In this document: positions 6,249 through 13,232 of the stretch, piece by piece
How positions within the stretch are numbered: the stretch's first letter is position 1
How the letters are laid out: every line of letters starts with the position of its first letter
Source of the DNA: Abditibacteriota bacterium
GTDB lineage: Bacteria > Armatimonadota > UBA5829
NCBI GenBank assembly: GCA_017959625.1
Contig: JAGDAG010000053.1
Span: 1-14,240, forward strand
Direction: 5' to 3'
DNA length: 14,240 bases
Translations under genes and position numbers: made by a program
Notes under the pieces: model-generated
Database searches by the model: none
What the model saw: the letters and a program-made list of their open reading frames with translations, nothing else
Told to the model about the DNA's origin: nothing

Positions 6249-8830
6249 AGGAGCCCTCCGGCGCAGACCAGAAGCCCCTTTTTGCCGGAAAAATATTTCC
6301 GGCAGGCTTCGTTGACGCTGTCAAGGGTGGCGCTTTGGTAATATTCTTCTATCTTCCAGGGGAAATCCATGTCAAGCCCTCTCAGGACCGCGGTCTCCAG
6401 GGCTGCGCACATGCCCGTATTGACGGAAAGCGAACGTTTTTCCGCGCCGATAAGGTGGCTTTTGGCGGACAGGAGCTCTTCCTCGGTCACGTTTCCCGTC
6501 TGAAAATCGCAGATGCCTTCCAGCAGCGTCTCCAGAGCCTCCCGCAGACGCTCCGGGTGGGTGCCGAAGGAGCAGCTCCAGATATTGTTCAGGAAATACC
6601 CCTTGAAGGCGCTGCCCACTCCGTAGGCCAGCCCGGAATCTTCCCGTATCAGCCTGCCCAGCCTGCTGCCTATGGAACCGCCTCCCAGAATATGGTTGGC
6701 TATGCATACGGAGGGATAATCCGGGTGCGCCTTGTTTATGCCGGAAGCGCCGCCGAACACCACGCAGACCTCCGACTTGCCCTCCATGGGGAAGTCCTCC
6801 CGCCTGATGCCGTCAAGGCGGTATTCCGGAACCGGGGGCCTCGAAGGCAGCGGGGCGGCGGGCGCCGCCCATCCGCCGAAGCGGCGGCGGACCATATCCG
6901 CGGCCTTGTCCGCATCCACGTCCCCGCAGATCGCCAGAGTAAGGTTGTCGGGCCTGACGAACCTTTCATAAAGCCCCAGAAGGGTCTCCCTTTCGCAGGC
7001 CCTGACGGCGGCTTCGGCTTCATCCGGAGCAAGCCCCCGTCTCGGGTCGCCGGCGGGGACCGCCAGAGAGTTGAAGAGGCCGGCCGCCATAAAGCCGGGC
7101 ACCGCCCTGCCGTACGCTATCTCGCTCAGGGCCTCGTCCTTCACCTTTTCCAGCTCTTCTGCGGGAAAAACGGAATCCCCGAGGGCCCGGGCCGCAACGG
7201 AAAGCAGCAGGTCCGCGTCCTCGGAAAGGCATTTCCCCGAAAGCTTTACAAGCTCCCGGGAGCCGGAGAAGTCCAGCTCTGCCCCCGCCGCTTCCAGCAG
7301 GCCGTTCAGCTGCAGGGAATCATACCTGTCCGTCCCCCTGAGGAGCATCTGGGACAGGAGGGAAAAGCCCAGCCTTTCCCCTTCCCCTTCATAGGCGCCG
7401 CCGCCGTGAAGATGTCCGGTCACAGAAACGGAACCGGCAGACCGGTTCTCGTATATCACCGCCGTAAGGCCGTTGTCCAGGACTATCTTCACCGGGGGCT
7501 TGCGGACCGCGCCGGCGGGCCGCGCCTCAAAGACCCTGTCCGTTTCCGGGACGGGGCTCATGGCCGGTATATCCGCATAGGTTTCCTTGGCGGAAACGCT
7601 TTTTGCCACGGTAAGGTTGTTTTCAAAAAGATAGGCGTTCGCCGCCCGGCAGATATCCTCCGGACCCACCCGGAAGAGGTTTTCGAAACCGGCGTCGTAA
7701 AGCCTCCAGCCTCCCATCACCTCCGAATACCCCAGAGTCTCGCCCTGGCCGGCCACCGACAGATTGTCGTAAATTATGTCCGCCCGGGTCTGGGTTATGG
7801 CCCTTTCTATCTCCTCCCGGGTCACCGGGGCAGCCTTTATCTGCTCCGTCTGCTCCAGAAGGGCTTCCGTCAGCTGCTCCGGGGTTACGCCGGGCTTTCC
7901 TTCGGCGCCCATAATGAAAAGGGAGGGCTGCCGGCTGACCTCCGGATAGGCCCATATCTCCGCAGCAAGCCCGGTCTCCACCAGGCCTTTGTAAAGCCTG
8001 CCGGTGACTCCGTAGGACAGTATGTAGCCCAGGAGCGAAAGGGCGTCGGCGTCCGGATGATGCATATCGGGTATATGGAAGCCGGCCTCCGCCATAGGCG
8101 ATCCGCAGGGCACCAGGCAGTCCGTCCGCCCCGTCTGGGGAGGCTCCTTTACCGTTTTTCTCTCCGGAGCGGGAGCGGCAGCCAGAGGCCCCAGGTATTT
8201 CCGGGAAAGATCGAGAGCCTGCTTTTCATCCACGTCTCCCACAAACACCAGCACGGCGTTGGAGGGAACGTAAAAGGTGTTGTAAAAACCGACGAGCCCC
8301 TCCCGGGACATGGCTTCCAGATCCTGCCGGAAGCCGATGACGGGGCGGGAATAGGCGCTGCGGACGTACGCCCGGGAACACAGCTGCCTGTAAAGCCTTC
8401 TGGCCGGGCTGTCCTCGCCTCCCTCCAGCTCCGACAGCACTATCTGCCGCTCGGTCTCCAGTTCGTCCGGGGGGAACAGGGCCAGGAACCTCTGGCTCAT
8501 CATCTCCACGGCAAACTCCAGGCCTTCCGGCGGCATCACGGTCCAGTAATAAGTGTAGTCTCTGGAGGTGGCTGCATTTTCGGTCCCGCCCAGGAGCCTG
8601 AGCCGGCGGGTCATCTCGCCGGAGGGGAAATCCCGGGTGCTCCTGAAAAGCATATGCTCGGTAAAGTGGGCGGCGCCGTAAAGCCCTTCGGGTTCGTCGG
8701 CGGAACCTGCGCGGAACCAAAGCTGGCAGGTGAAAAGGGGGACGGAACGGTTTTCCTTTATAAGTATCTTCAGGCCGTTCTCAAGAAAGAATTCCCTGCA
8801 GCCGGCGTTGACGGCAATGGTCTTCCTCAT
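6245..8830 (-). CDS. M16 (pitrilysin/insulinase) family zinc metallopeptidase, two fused halves, 861 aa
   Basis: This is a clam-shell zinc peptidase that degrades small unfolded peptides. The first half (about 12-430) is the catalytic one. It carries the inverted zinc motif HFTEH (His55, Glu58, His59), with third ligand Glu134 in ERQIVLSELE, 74 residues after His59, as usual for M16. The second half (about 446-861) begins KIVLDNGLTAVIYENRS, the same fold start. At the equivalent site it reads GFSLLSQMLL, so it cannot bind zinc. It keeps the LIREDSGLAYGVGS signature with the Arg/Tyr pair used for substrate contact in non-catalytic halves. The fusion therefore equals the two-subunit M16B enzymes in one chain. 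There is no signal peptide, so it is cytoplasmic, unlike PqqL or periplasmic pitrilysin. It overlaps the FmdB-like stop by 4 nt (ATGA) and has no clear Shine-Dalgarno, which suggests translational coupling. Specific substrate unknown. Confidence 0.93.
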   Translation of the reverse strand: MRKTIAVNAGCREFFLENGLKILIKENRSVPLFTCQLWFRAGSADEPEGLYGAAHFTEHMLFRSTRDFPSGEMTRRLRLLGGTENAATSRDYTYYWTVMPPEGLEFAVEMMSQRFLALFPPDELETERQIVLSELEGGEDSPARRLYRQLCSRAYVRSAYSRPVIGFRQDLEAMSREGLVGFYNTFYVPSNAVLVFVGDVDEKQALDLSRKYLGPLAAAPAPERKTVKEPPQTGRTDCLVPCGSPMAEAGFHIPDMHHPDADALSLLGYILSYGVTGRLYKGLVETGLAAEIWAYPEVSRQPSLFIMGAEGKPGVTPEQLTEALLEQTEQIKAAPVTREEIERAITQTRADIIYDNLSVAGQGETLGYSEVMGGWRLYDAGFENLFRVGPEDICRAANAYLFENNLTVAKSVSAKETYADIPAMSPVPETDRVFEARPAGAVRKPPVKIVLDNGLTAVIYENRSAGSVSVTGHLHGGGAYEGEGERLGFSLLSQMLLRGTDRYDSLQLNGLLEAAGAELDFSGSRELVKLSGKCLSEDADLLLSVAARALGDSVFPAEELEKVKDEALSEIAYGRAVPGFMAAGLFNSLAVPAGDPRRGLAPDEAEAAVRACERETLLGLYERFVRPDNLTLAICGDVDADKAADMVRRRFGGWAAPAAPLPSRPPVPEYRLDGIRREDFPMEGKSEVCVVFGGASGINKAHPDYPSVCIANHILGGGSIGSRLGRLIREDSGLAYGVGSAFKGYFLNNIWSCSFGTHPERLREALETLLEGICDFQTGNVTEEELLSAKSHLIGAEKRSLSVNTGMCAALETAVLRGLDMDFPWKIEEYYQSATLDSVNEACRKYFSGKKGLLVCAGGLL
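6255..6259 (-). promoter_or_regulatory. Shine-Dalgarno that supports the GTG start of the QueG-like gene
   Basis: On the minus strand GGAGG (6259-6255) lies 6 nt before GTG at 6248, inside the end of the M16 peptidase gene. The start overlaps the upstream TGA as GTGA, so translation is probably coupled. Confidence 0.75.
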
Positions 8831-9180
8831 TTGTTGTGATGCTCGGCGTGGTCGTTTATTTCCTTTTCGGCCTTGTCCAGCATGCGCCCCATATTGTTGT
8901 ATTCTTCGCCGGAAGAAGCCTCGTCCCTGATATAGCCTCCCATCTCCTTTACGGCAGCCTTCATGGAACCGGGATCGTTCATATCTATGTTCCTGAACTG
9001 CCTGTCCAGCCTGTCCAGTATCTCCGTATGGGATTTATAGGGCCGGAAGGAGGATATCACGGCTTCGGCGCCGGGAGCCCCGCACCCGGGGCAGTCGGGC
9101 AGCAGGTCCCTCTCCGAAACGTTCCTCAGCAGCGAAAACTTTTTATGGCAGCTTTTGCAGCGGTATTCGTAAACAGGCAT
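8827..9180 (-). CDS. FmdB-type zinc-ribbon protein, 117 aa
   Basis: Residues 1-45 match the FmdB zinc-ribbon family: MPVYEYRCKSCHKKF, then CPGCG, giving ligands Cys8, Cys11, Cys30 and Cys33. The family is named after a putative regulator of the formamidase operon in Methylophilus. Most members have no tested function. The remaining 70 residues are charged and helical (SHTEILDRLDRQFRNIDMN and onward), with a His-rich end (HAEHHNK). The family usually ends soon after the ribbon in a Ser/Gly tail, so this helical extension is somewhat unusual. It starts 4 nt after the PEPCK-like stop, using GAGGG inside that gene's last codons. Its TGA overlaps the M16 ATG. Tight coupling on both sides suggests a shared transcript, but not necessarily a shared pathway. 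A DNA- or RNA-binding role is possible but not shown. Confidence 0.88.
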   Translation of the reverse strand: MPVYEYRCKSCHKKFSLLRNVSERDLLPDCPGCGAPGAEAVISSFRPYKSHTEILDRLDRQFRNIDMNDPGSMKAAVKEMGGYIRDEASSGEEYNNMGRMLDKAEKEINDHAEHHNK

Positions 9181-9184
9181 ATCT

Positions 9185-10801
9185 TCAACCCTCTATGGAA
9201 TCTATGATCTTTTTGTCTATCCCTTCAAATCTCGCGGCGAAGGCGCGCCTTTCGCTGCGGACGGCGTAAACCAGCATGTCAATCCGGCTCTGGTCGTAAT
9301 ACGAGTAAGGATCGAAGCGGCTCACGTCCAGGCCCTCTATGGAAGACGGCACCCGGCACATCCAGTTTTTGTCGTCGGTCCATTTTACCGTGCCCCTCAG
9401 CACGCTTCGTATCACGATGCTGATCTCGGAAACGGAAAAACGGTTGACCTTCTGAAGGATGCGCCTGCCGCCGTCAAGCCCGGTGTCCACCAGTTCCCCC
9501 ACTCCGCCGATATTCAGCAGATAGCATTCGATACCGGGGTATTCCGTGAGGCGCGCGTAAAACTCGTCCACGTCGTTTTTTGCGTTGCCCCGGCCCACTT
9601 CCACCGCGGAAACGCCACCTCTGCCGTCCAGCTTGCCTATCTCGCTTCCCACGGCGTCAAAAGGCTCCGTGAGCATATAGCAGACGGCGGCCTGTTCGCG
9701 GTTGAGCCGCGACAGCACCGGGACCACGGTGAAATTCTTGGTCATAAAGAAAAAGATCATCCTGTCAAGCTCCCGGGGGGGCGGCATATTGATGCCTCCG
9801 CCCTCCGGACCGGAAAGGACGTCGAAGGGGATCACCCCGTGTCCGCAGGCGGCAACGGTCTTGTCTTCGAAGAGGGGCCTTCCCTGATAATCCACAACCA
9901 CGTTTTCCAGCACGGCGCCGGGGGAATTTGCAGCCTTCCACAAAACCGGCTGGCTGATGGGCCCCAGCCTGTCCGTCCTGATATAAAAGCCGTTCTCGGC
10001 GCCGGCCATCATACCGTCCTTCTGCCAGAAAAGCAGATCGTCCTGGAGGATATGCATTTTTTCATGGTGTCTCCTGAAGCCGTGGTCGTGGCAGGCGTGG
10101 GTGGTCTTGCCCGTGGAGGATATGCCGAAAAACACTATGCCGATCTTTTTCAGCGCGCCTTCCGCATCCTCCACGGTCATGATCTTTGCGGAAGCGTGGA
10201 GACCGGGGTCCGGGCTGAGGGAGAGGGCCATCCTCAGAAAAGCGCTGCGCACTTCTCCGAAATAATCCGACCCCAGTATAAAGGTGACCCCTATCCCGCT
10301 GAACACCAGCACCTGCCTGTCCTTCTCGGACCATTCGGGGATGCATATCACCGTGAGGTCCGGGGCGCCTTTTCCGGGAAAGGTCATCAGGGAGAACATG
10401 TGGCAGAGATGCACGCTCTCCGGGCGGTATGAGGAAACGAACAAACGGCACGAAGCGGAAAAACCGGAGCCTTTCCCCAGGCTGCCGTCGGAATAGATTA
10501 GCGGACAGGCGGAAAGATAGGCGAACAGCTCCTGCAGGGTCCGCTCCAGGGAAGCGCCTATATCCTTTTTTTTCTGAGTGGCGAAGGCGTTGTTTTCCCC
10601 TCCCGCGTCTATGTAAACCGTCTGGGCGGTGGAAGGCACCTTCTGAAACGAAGAAAAGTTGATCCCGCCCGTACGGACAGGGATCCCGAAGACCCGGGAT
10701 CTTTTTTCCGCGGCGGCGGAAGAAACGAAGGAAGCGTTGGGCTTCCCGGGCAGTCCGGAAACAAATTCCTTAACCTGAGCTGTCAGGCCGGATATATTCA
10801 T
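9185..10801 (-). CDS. Phosphoenolpyruvate carboxykinase (ATP)-family protein with altered substrate site, 538 aa
   Basis: The whole chain aligns by eye with ATP-dependent PEPCK (PckA, about 540 aa). Landmarks are PDLTVICIPEW, the P-loop FFGISSTGKTTH (226-234), kinase-2 ILQDD (Asp254/255), ALLENVV-like AVLENVVVDYQG (296-307), VVPVLSRLNREQA (359-371), YLLNIGG (427-433) and a VPSS..GLD..RFDP end. PckA converts oxaloacetate and ATP to PEP and CO2. Here the ATP half is kept: P-loop, kinase-2 and the SRL adenine contact. The metal His is also kept (His202 in HASAK), as is Tyr180. The Mn-binding Lys of YxGEMKK is Ser186 (YFGEVRS). The TENTR arginine region reads VAACGHGVIP. The usual FTGRSPKD arginine is not recognisable. 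Canonical PEPCK activity is therefore doubtful, and it may be an ATP-using kinase or sensor on the PEPCK fold. It is the first gene of the leftward operon, with its own promoter and AAAGG 6 nt from the ATG. Confidence 0.82.
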   Translation of the reverse strand: MNISGLTAQVKEFVSGLPGKPNASFVSSAAAEKRSRVFGIPVRTGGINFSSFQKVPSTAQTVYIDAGGENNAFATQKKKDIGASLERTLQELFAYLSACPLIYSDGSLGKGSGFSASCRLFVSSYRPESVHLCHMFSLMTFPGKGAPDLTVICIPEWSEKDRQVLVFSGIGVTFILGSDYFGEVRSAFLRMALSLSPDPGLHASAKIMTVEDAEGALKKIGIVFFGISSTGKTTHACHDHGFRRHHEKMHILQDDLLFWQKDGMMAGAENGFYIRTDRLGPISQPVLWKAANSPGAVLENVVVDYQGRPLFEDKTVAACGHGVIPFDVLSGPEGGGINMPPPRELDRMIFFFMTKNFTVVPVLSRLNREQAAVCYMLTEPFDAVGSEIGKLDGRGGVSAVEVGRGNAKNDVDEFYARLTEYPGIECYLLNIGGVGELVDTGLDGGRRILQKVNRFSVSEISIVIRSVLRGTVKWTDDKNWMCRVPSSIEGLDVSRFDPYSYYDQSRIDMLVYAVRSERRAFAARFEGIDKKIIDSIEG

Positions 10802-10845
10802 TTGACACCTTTTTGACTATAAGACTTATTGTATGATACATCTTA

Positions 10846-10874
10846 ATTATAAAACATATCCGCGATAAAAACAA
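10846..10874 (-). promoter_or_regulatory. Sigma70-type promoter of the leftward six-gene operon
   Basis: Read on the minus strand, TTGTTT (10874-10869), a 17-nt spacer and a perfect TATAAT (10851-10846) form a good housekeeping promoter. Predicted transcription starts near 10839, giving a leader of about 38 nt before the ATG at 10801. No operator-like repeat is obvious between the -10 box and the gene. Confidence 0.75.
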
Positions 10875-10895
10875 CAAACGCCGCGGCGCCGCCGG

Positions 10896-10923
10896 AGGCC
10901 CGGGCGGCTCATTTTCCGGGCCT
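10896..10923. other. Inverted repeat between the divergent promoters
   Basis: AGGCCCGG (10896-10903) and CCGGGCCT (10916-10923) are an 8-bp perfect inverted repeat with a 12-nt loop. It lies inside a GC-rich block between the two back-to-back promoters and behind both -35 boxes. It could be a binding site for a shared regulator, or insulation between divergent units. Neither strand has a U-run directly after it, so it is not a terminator. Confidence 0.4.
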
Positions 10924-10925
10924 GA

Positions 10926-10986
10926 AACAAAAAAAACTATTTTTTTTTTCAAACACTTGACACGGGCCGCGGATTTCAAATATAAT
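10926..10986 (+). promoter_or_regulatory. Strong near-consensus sigma70 promoter with UP-like A/T tract
   Basis: A perfect TTGACA (10957-10962), an 18-nt spacer and a perfect TATAAT (10981-10986) precede the beta-barrel gene. Just upstream (10926-10949) is a run of A then T that matches the position and composition of an UP element. Start of transcription is expected near 10993, giving a leader of about 85 nt. With the strong ribosome site (AAGGAG at 11066-11071, 6 nt before ATG), this predicts one of the most highly expressed genes in the cell. Confidence 0.88.
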
Positions 10987-10990
10987 TAAG

Positions 10991-11005
10991 TTGGTTATAA
11001 GCCAA
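10991..11005 (+). promoter_or_regulatory. Small hairpin at the predicted 5' end of the beta-barrel mRNA
   Basis: TTGGT (10991-10995) and GCCAA (11001-11005) can pair (one G-U) around a TATAA loop, right at the predicted transcript start. In E. coli ompA a 5'-terminal stem-loop protects a long-lived outer-membrane-protein mRNA. A similar role here is only an inference from position. Confidence 0.35.
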
Positions 11006-11077
11006 CGCTTCATGAATCTGAAAGAGATATGAAGATATGCCGAAAACCGCACATTCTATATTTTTAAGGAGAAACAA

Positions 11078-11656
11078 ATGAAGAATATCGTTGTTTCAAT
11101 CATTGCTCTCGCGCTGGTTCTCAGTGCTATGGCAGCCATGGCTCAGGACAAGAGCTATACCATCACCCCCAAGATAGCTTTCGGCTACACCGTTGACGGC
11201 GATTCCAGAGACATCACCGGCAACGCTTTCGGTCTGCTGGTCGAGGGTCAGTTCGAAAGCTTCCCCGTAGGCTTCGAAGCCGGCTATCTGTTCAACGACA
11301 AGACATGCAACCTGGTTCTCGTTGACGACGAAGGCGCAATTTACAAGGCCAACGGTAAATACAAAGGACATCAGGTTCCCGTGCTGGCTGTTTACAAGCA
11401 GTCCGTGAGCCCCGACAGCCCTCTGTACTTCCTGGTAGGCGCCGGTATCTCCATCAATGAATACAAGTGGAAGTCTTCCGTTGAAGGTTCCGTAAGAGTA
11501 TCCGAAAGCAAGACCAAGTTTGCCTTCAAGGCAGGCATGGGCTACAAGATCAACGACAACTTCGTTGCCGAACTGGCTTACGCCGACTACGGCAAGGGCT
11601 CCGATTTTGACATCAAGACCGGTCAGATCCAGCTCGCTCTCGGCTACAGCTTCTAA
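11078..11656 (+). CDS. Small outer-membrane beta-barrel protein (OmpX/OmpW-like fold), 192 aa
   Basis: The N-terminus is a Sec signal peptide: Lys3, a hydrophobic stretch (VVSIIALALVLSAM), and a probable cut after Ala22 in AMA-Q. The mature part (about 170 residues) is made of alternating polar/hydrophobic strands: ITPKIAFGYTV, FGLLVEGQF, FPVGFEAGYLF, HQVPVLAVYKQ, LYFLVGAGISINEY, KFAFKAGMGYKI, NFVAELAYADYG and IQLALGYSF. Eight strands and a terminal Phe are what the BAM machinery needs, and the size fits eight-stranded porin-like proteins. Function beyond an outer-membrane barrel is unknown; adhesion, structural or small-solute roles are all possible. Codon choice looks less GC-rich and more uniform than in neighbouring genes, in line with high expression. 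It is monocistronic, flanked by a strong promoter and a terminator. This gene is the clearest sign that the organism has an outer membrane. Confidence 0.88.
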   Translation: MKNIVVSIIALALVLSAMAAMAQDKSYTITPKIAFGYTVDGDSRDITGNAFGLLVEGQFESFPVGFEAGYLFNDKTCNLVLVDDEGAIYKANGKYKGHQVPVLAVYKQSVSPDSPLYFLVGAGISINEYKWKSSVEGSVRVSESKTKFAFKAGMGYKINDNFVAELAYADYGKGSDFDIKTGQIQLALGYSF

Positions 11657-11668
11657 GCTTTAAAAAAC

Positions 11669-11698
11669 AGGCTCCGGCTTGCCGGAGTCTTTTTTTTT
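11669..11698 (+). terminator. Intrinsic terminator of the beta-barrel gene
   Basis: AGGCTCCGG (11669-11677), a CTTG loop and CCGGAGTCT (11682-11690) form a 9-bp stem with one G-U pair. A run of nine Ts follows (11690-11698). It lies 12 nt after the stop codon. Read-through could still feed the next gene, whose ATG is only 25 nt further on. Confidence 0.93.
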
Positions 11699-11722
11699 AC
11701 CCAAAAGTAAAGGAGCGCTGTT

Positions 11723-12481
11723 ATGAAAAAAATACTGCTTATTTCTGTTTTTGCATTGTTTGTTTTGTCGGCGGCGGCGTATGCGGACAAGATATATTCC
11801 CACTGCGTCATGCAGGGCGCCGTGCTGGAAAAGTGCTTTTACGACAGCACAAACTTCAGCTACCGTACAAAATGCGCCGGCTGCGGACACGTAGGTTCCG
11901 CGAGCCAGAAGGTGTCCGGCAGCAACGGAGCCACTTCCTCCGTGTTCATCTGCCCCCGCTGCGGAAGGCGCCAGACGCTTTTCATAAGAAACGAGATACT
12001 GCAGCCCGTGGTCCCGGAGGAATGCTCGGACGTTTTTTATCACACTGCCCTGGAGGGAGGGCTCATCACCCTTCAGCAGCCCTTTGCCCCCGACTTTTAC
12101 TACAGGAACAGGTGCCGGCGGTGCGGCAGGCTGAGCCGTGAGGAATACTACGCCTCGTCCCTGGGCGGCTTTTCGGGCTATACCTTCGACTGCGACTACT
12201 GCAAAAAAACCCAGCAGGTACGGTTTTTCACCTTTACCGAAAACATAGAAAGGATGTCCCTGGACTCGGTGTATTCCCACTGCGCCGTCAAGGGGGCCGT
12301 GATAACGGAATTCAACCCCTTCAGCCCGCGCTACGGCTACAGGGAATGGTGCGGGGAATGCGGGGCGCTGTCTGCAACCACTTTAAAGGCTGAGGACAAG
12401 AGCGGAGAGCGGAGCTACAAATTTATCTGTCCCCGCTGCCGCAAAAAGCAGGAAGTCCTTATTACAAACTACCGCGAATGA
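11723..12481 (+). CDS. Exported protein with three zinc-ribbon-like repeats (paralogue A), 252 aa
   Basis: I recognise no named family. A Sec signal peptide (MKKILLISVFALFVLSAAAYA, cut near residue 21) is followed by three tandem modules of about 73-79 residues (22-100, 101-179, 180-252). Each module runs: [VF]Y.H, then a small-residue turn, then .F.YR..C..CG, a Gly/Ser-rich loop, then F.C..C...Q. The four cysteines of each are C51/C54/C77/C80, C131/C134/C157/C160 and C210/C213/C236/C239, always CX2C-X22-CX2C. That is zinc-ribbon geometry, but in an exported protein, so it may bind metal or form disulfides in the envelope. Additional cysteines are at 28, 38, 101 and 187. AAAGGAG lies 7 nt before the ATG. 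The next gene overlaps its stop by 4 nt and encodes a paralogue. A separate promoter was not seen; read-through from the barrel gene is possible. Confidence 0.85.
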   Translation: MKKILLISVFALFVLSAAAYADKIYSHCVMQGAVLEKCFYDSTNFSYRTKCAGCGHVGSASQKVSGSNGATSSVFICPRCGRRQTLFIRNEILQPVVPEECSDVFYHTALEGGLITLQQPFAPDFYYRNRCRRCGRLSREEYYASSLGGFSGYTFDCDYCKKTQQVRFFTFTENIERMSLDSVYSHCAVKGAVITEFNPFSPRYGYREWCGECGALSATTLKAEDKSGERSYKFICPRCRKKQEVLITNYRE

Positions 12482-13221
12482 TGAAACTGTTTTCCGTACT
12501 CATACTGCTTTTAGCCGTTTCCGCCGCATGGGCGGAAACCGTTTACTGCCACTCCGTCCTGCAGGGCGGAGCCATAACCGAGAGCTATCCCTTTGACCGG
12601 GGCTTTTCCTGGCGGGGGAAATGCCCGGAGTGCGGAACGCTCTCCGGCTCGGTCTTCAACGATTTCGGATCCTCGGGCACCTCATCCCGGACCCTGAGCT
12701 GCTCTTCCTGCAAGGCAGAATATAAAGCGGTGATATACCACTCCTCCTTCAGCGTGAAGGTCCCCGCTTCAAGCGCGGAGATATATTACCACGTAATGCT
12801 GGGAGGCGTTATATACGAGCAGAACCCCTTTGCGGCGGCCTTCAAATACCGTACTGTCTGCGCGAAGTGCGGACGGCGGGGGTCCGTCGTCTCCTCCTCC
12901 GGCAGCAGCGGGACCTCCCGGGGGACCTATACCTGCCCCGGCTGCTCCATGGAACAGAGCTGGACCCTGCTGCACTTCTCGTCCAAGGCTCAGGATATGT
13001 CCCGGGTCTACAGCCACGCGGCCCTGAAGGGGGCGGTGATAACCGAGCTGAACCCCTATTCCAGGAATTTTGCCTACAGGACCCGGTGCGAGGCCTGCGG
13101 CTATCCCGGCGGCAAGGTAAGCACCTCCGGGACAAGCGGGTCCTCGGAAAGGACCTTCGTCTGCCCCAAATGCCGCAACAAACAGACCGCGCTCCTTTTA
13201 AACGGCGAAAAAAGCCTGCGC
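11786..13221 (+). repeat. Six copies of a 73-80-residue CX2C...CX2C module across two genes
   Basis: Modules lie at 11786-12022, 12023-12259 and 12260-12478 in the first gene, and at 12535-12774, 12775-13002 and 13003-13221 in the second. Shared positions, written as a pattern: [IV]YxH, then L.G..I.E, then NPF....F.YR..C..CG, then (T/K)F.CP.C...Q. The second module of A and the first module of B are the most degenerate, but all keep the four cysteines. The boundaries are by eye and may shift by a few residues. Confidence 0.8.
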
Positions 13222-13224
13222 TGA
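12478..13224 (+). CDS. Exported protein with three zinc-ribbon-like repeats (paralogue B), 248 aa
   Basis: This is a paralogue of the preceding gene, with the same plan. A signal peptide (MMKLFSVLILLLAVSAAWA, cut near residue 19) is followed by modules at 20-99, 100-175 and 176-248. The cysteine sets are C49/C52/C75/C78, C128/C131/C153/C156 and C204/C207/C229/C232, spaced CX2C-X21/22-CX2C. The loop between the two CX2C pairs is rich in Gly, Ser and Thr (GSSGTSS, GSSGTSRG, GTSGSSE). Module 3 is closest to module 3 of protein A (VYSHAALKGAVITELNPYS versus VYSHCAVKGAVITEFNPFS). Whole-gene duplication therefore followed the internal triplication. Unlike A, it has no cysteine outside the zinc-ribbon positions except Cys24. 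The start overlaps the upstream stop (ATGA). A second ATG follows at once at 12481, so the exact first Met is open. No good Shine-Dalgarno is present, which points to coupled translation. Function unknown. Confidence 0.85.
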   Translation: MMKLFSVLILLLAVSAAWAETVYCHSVLQGGAITESYPFDRGFSWRGKCPECGTLSGSVFNDFGSSGTSSRTLSCSSCKAEYKAVIYHSSFSVKVPASSAEIYYHVMLGGVIYEQNPFAAAFKYRTVCAKCGRRGSVVSSSGSSGTSRGTYTCPGCSMEQSWTLLHFSSKAQDMSRVYSHAALKGAVITELNPYSRNFAYRTRCEACGYPGGKVSTSGTSGSSERTFVCPKCRNKQTALLLNGEKSLR

Positions 13225-13232
13225 AATGCCGG

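Noticed and set aside
6335..8839. 834-codon open frame on the + strand opposite the M16 gene
   Set aside because: It mirrors the M16 reading frame, has no recognisable domain or convincing start, and arises because GC-rich codons leave few stops on the other strand.
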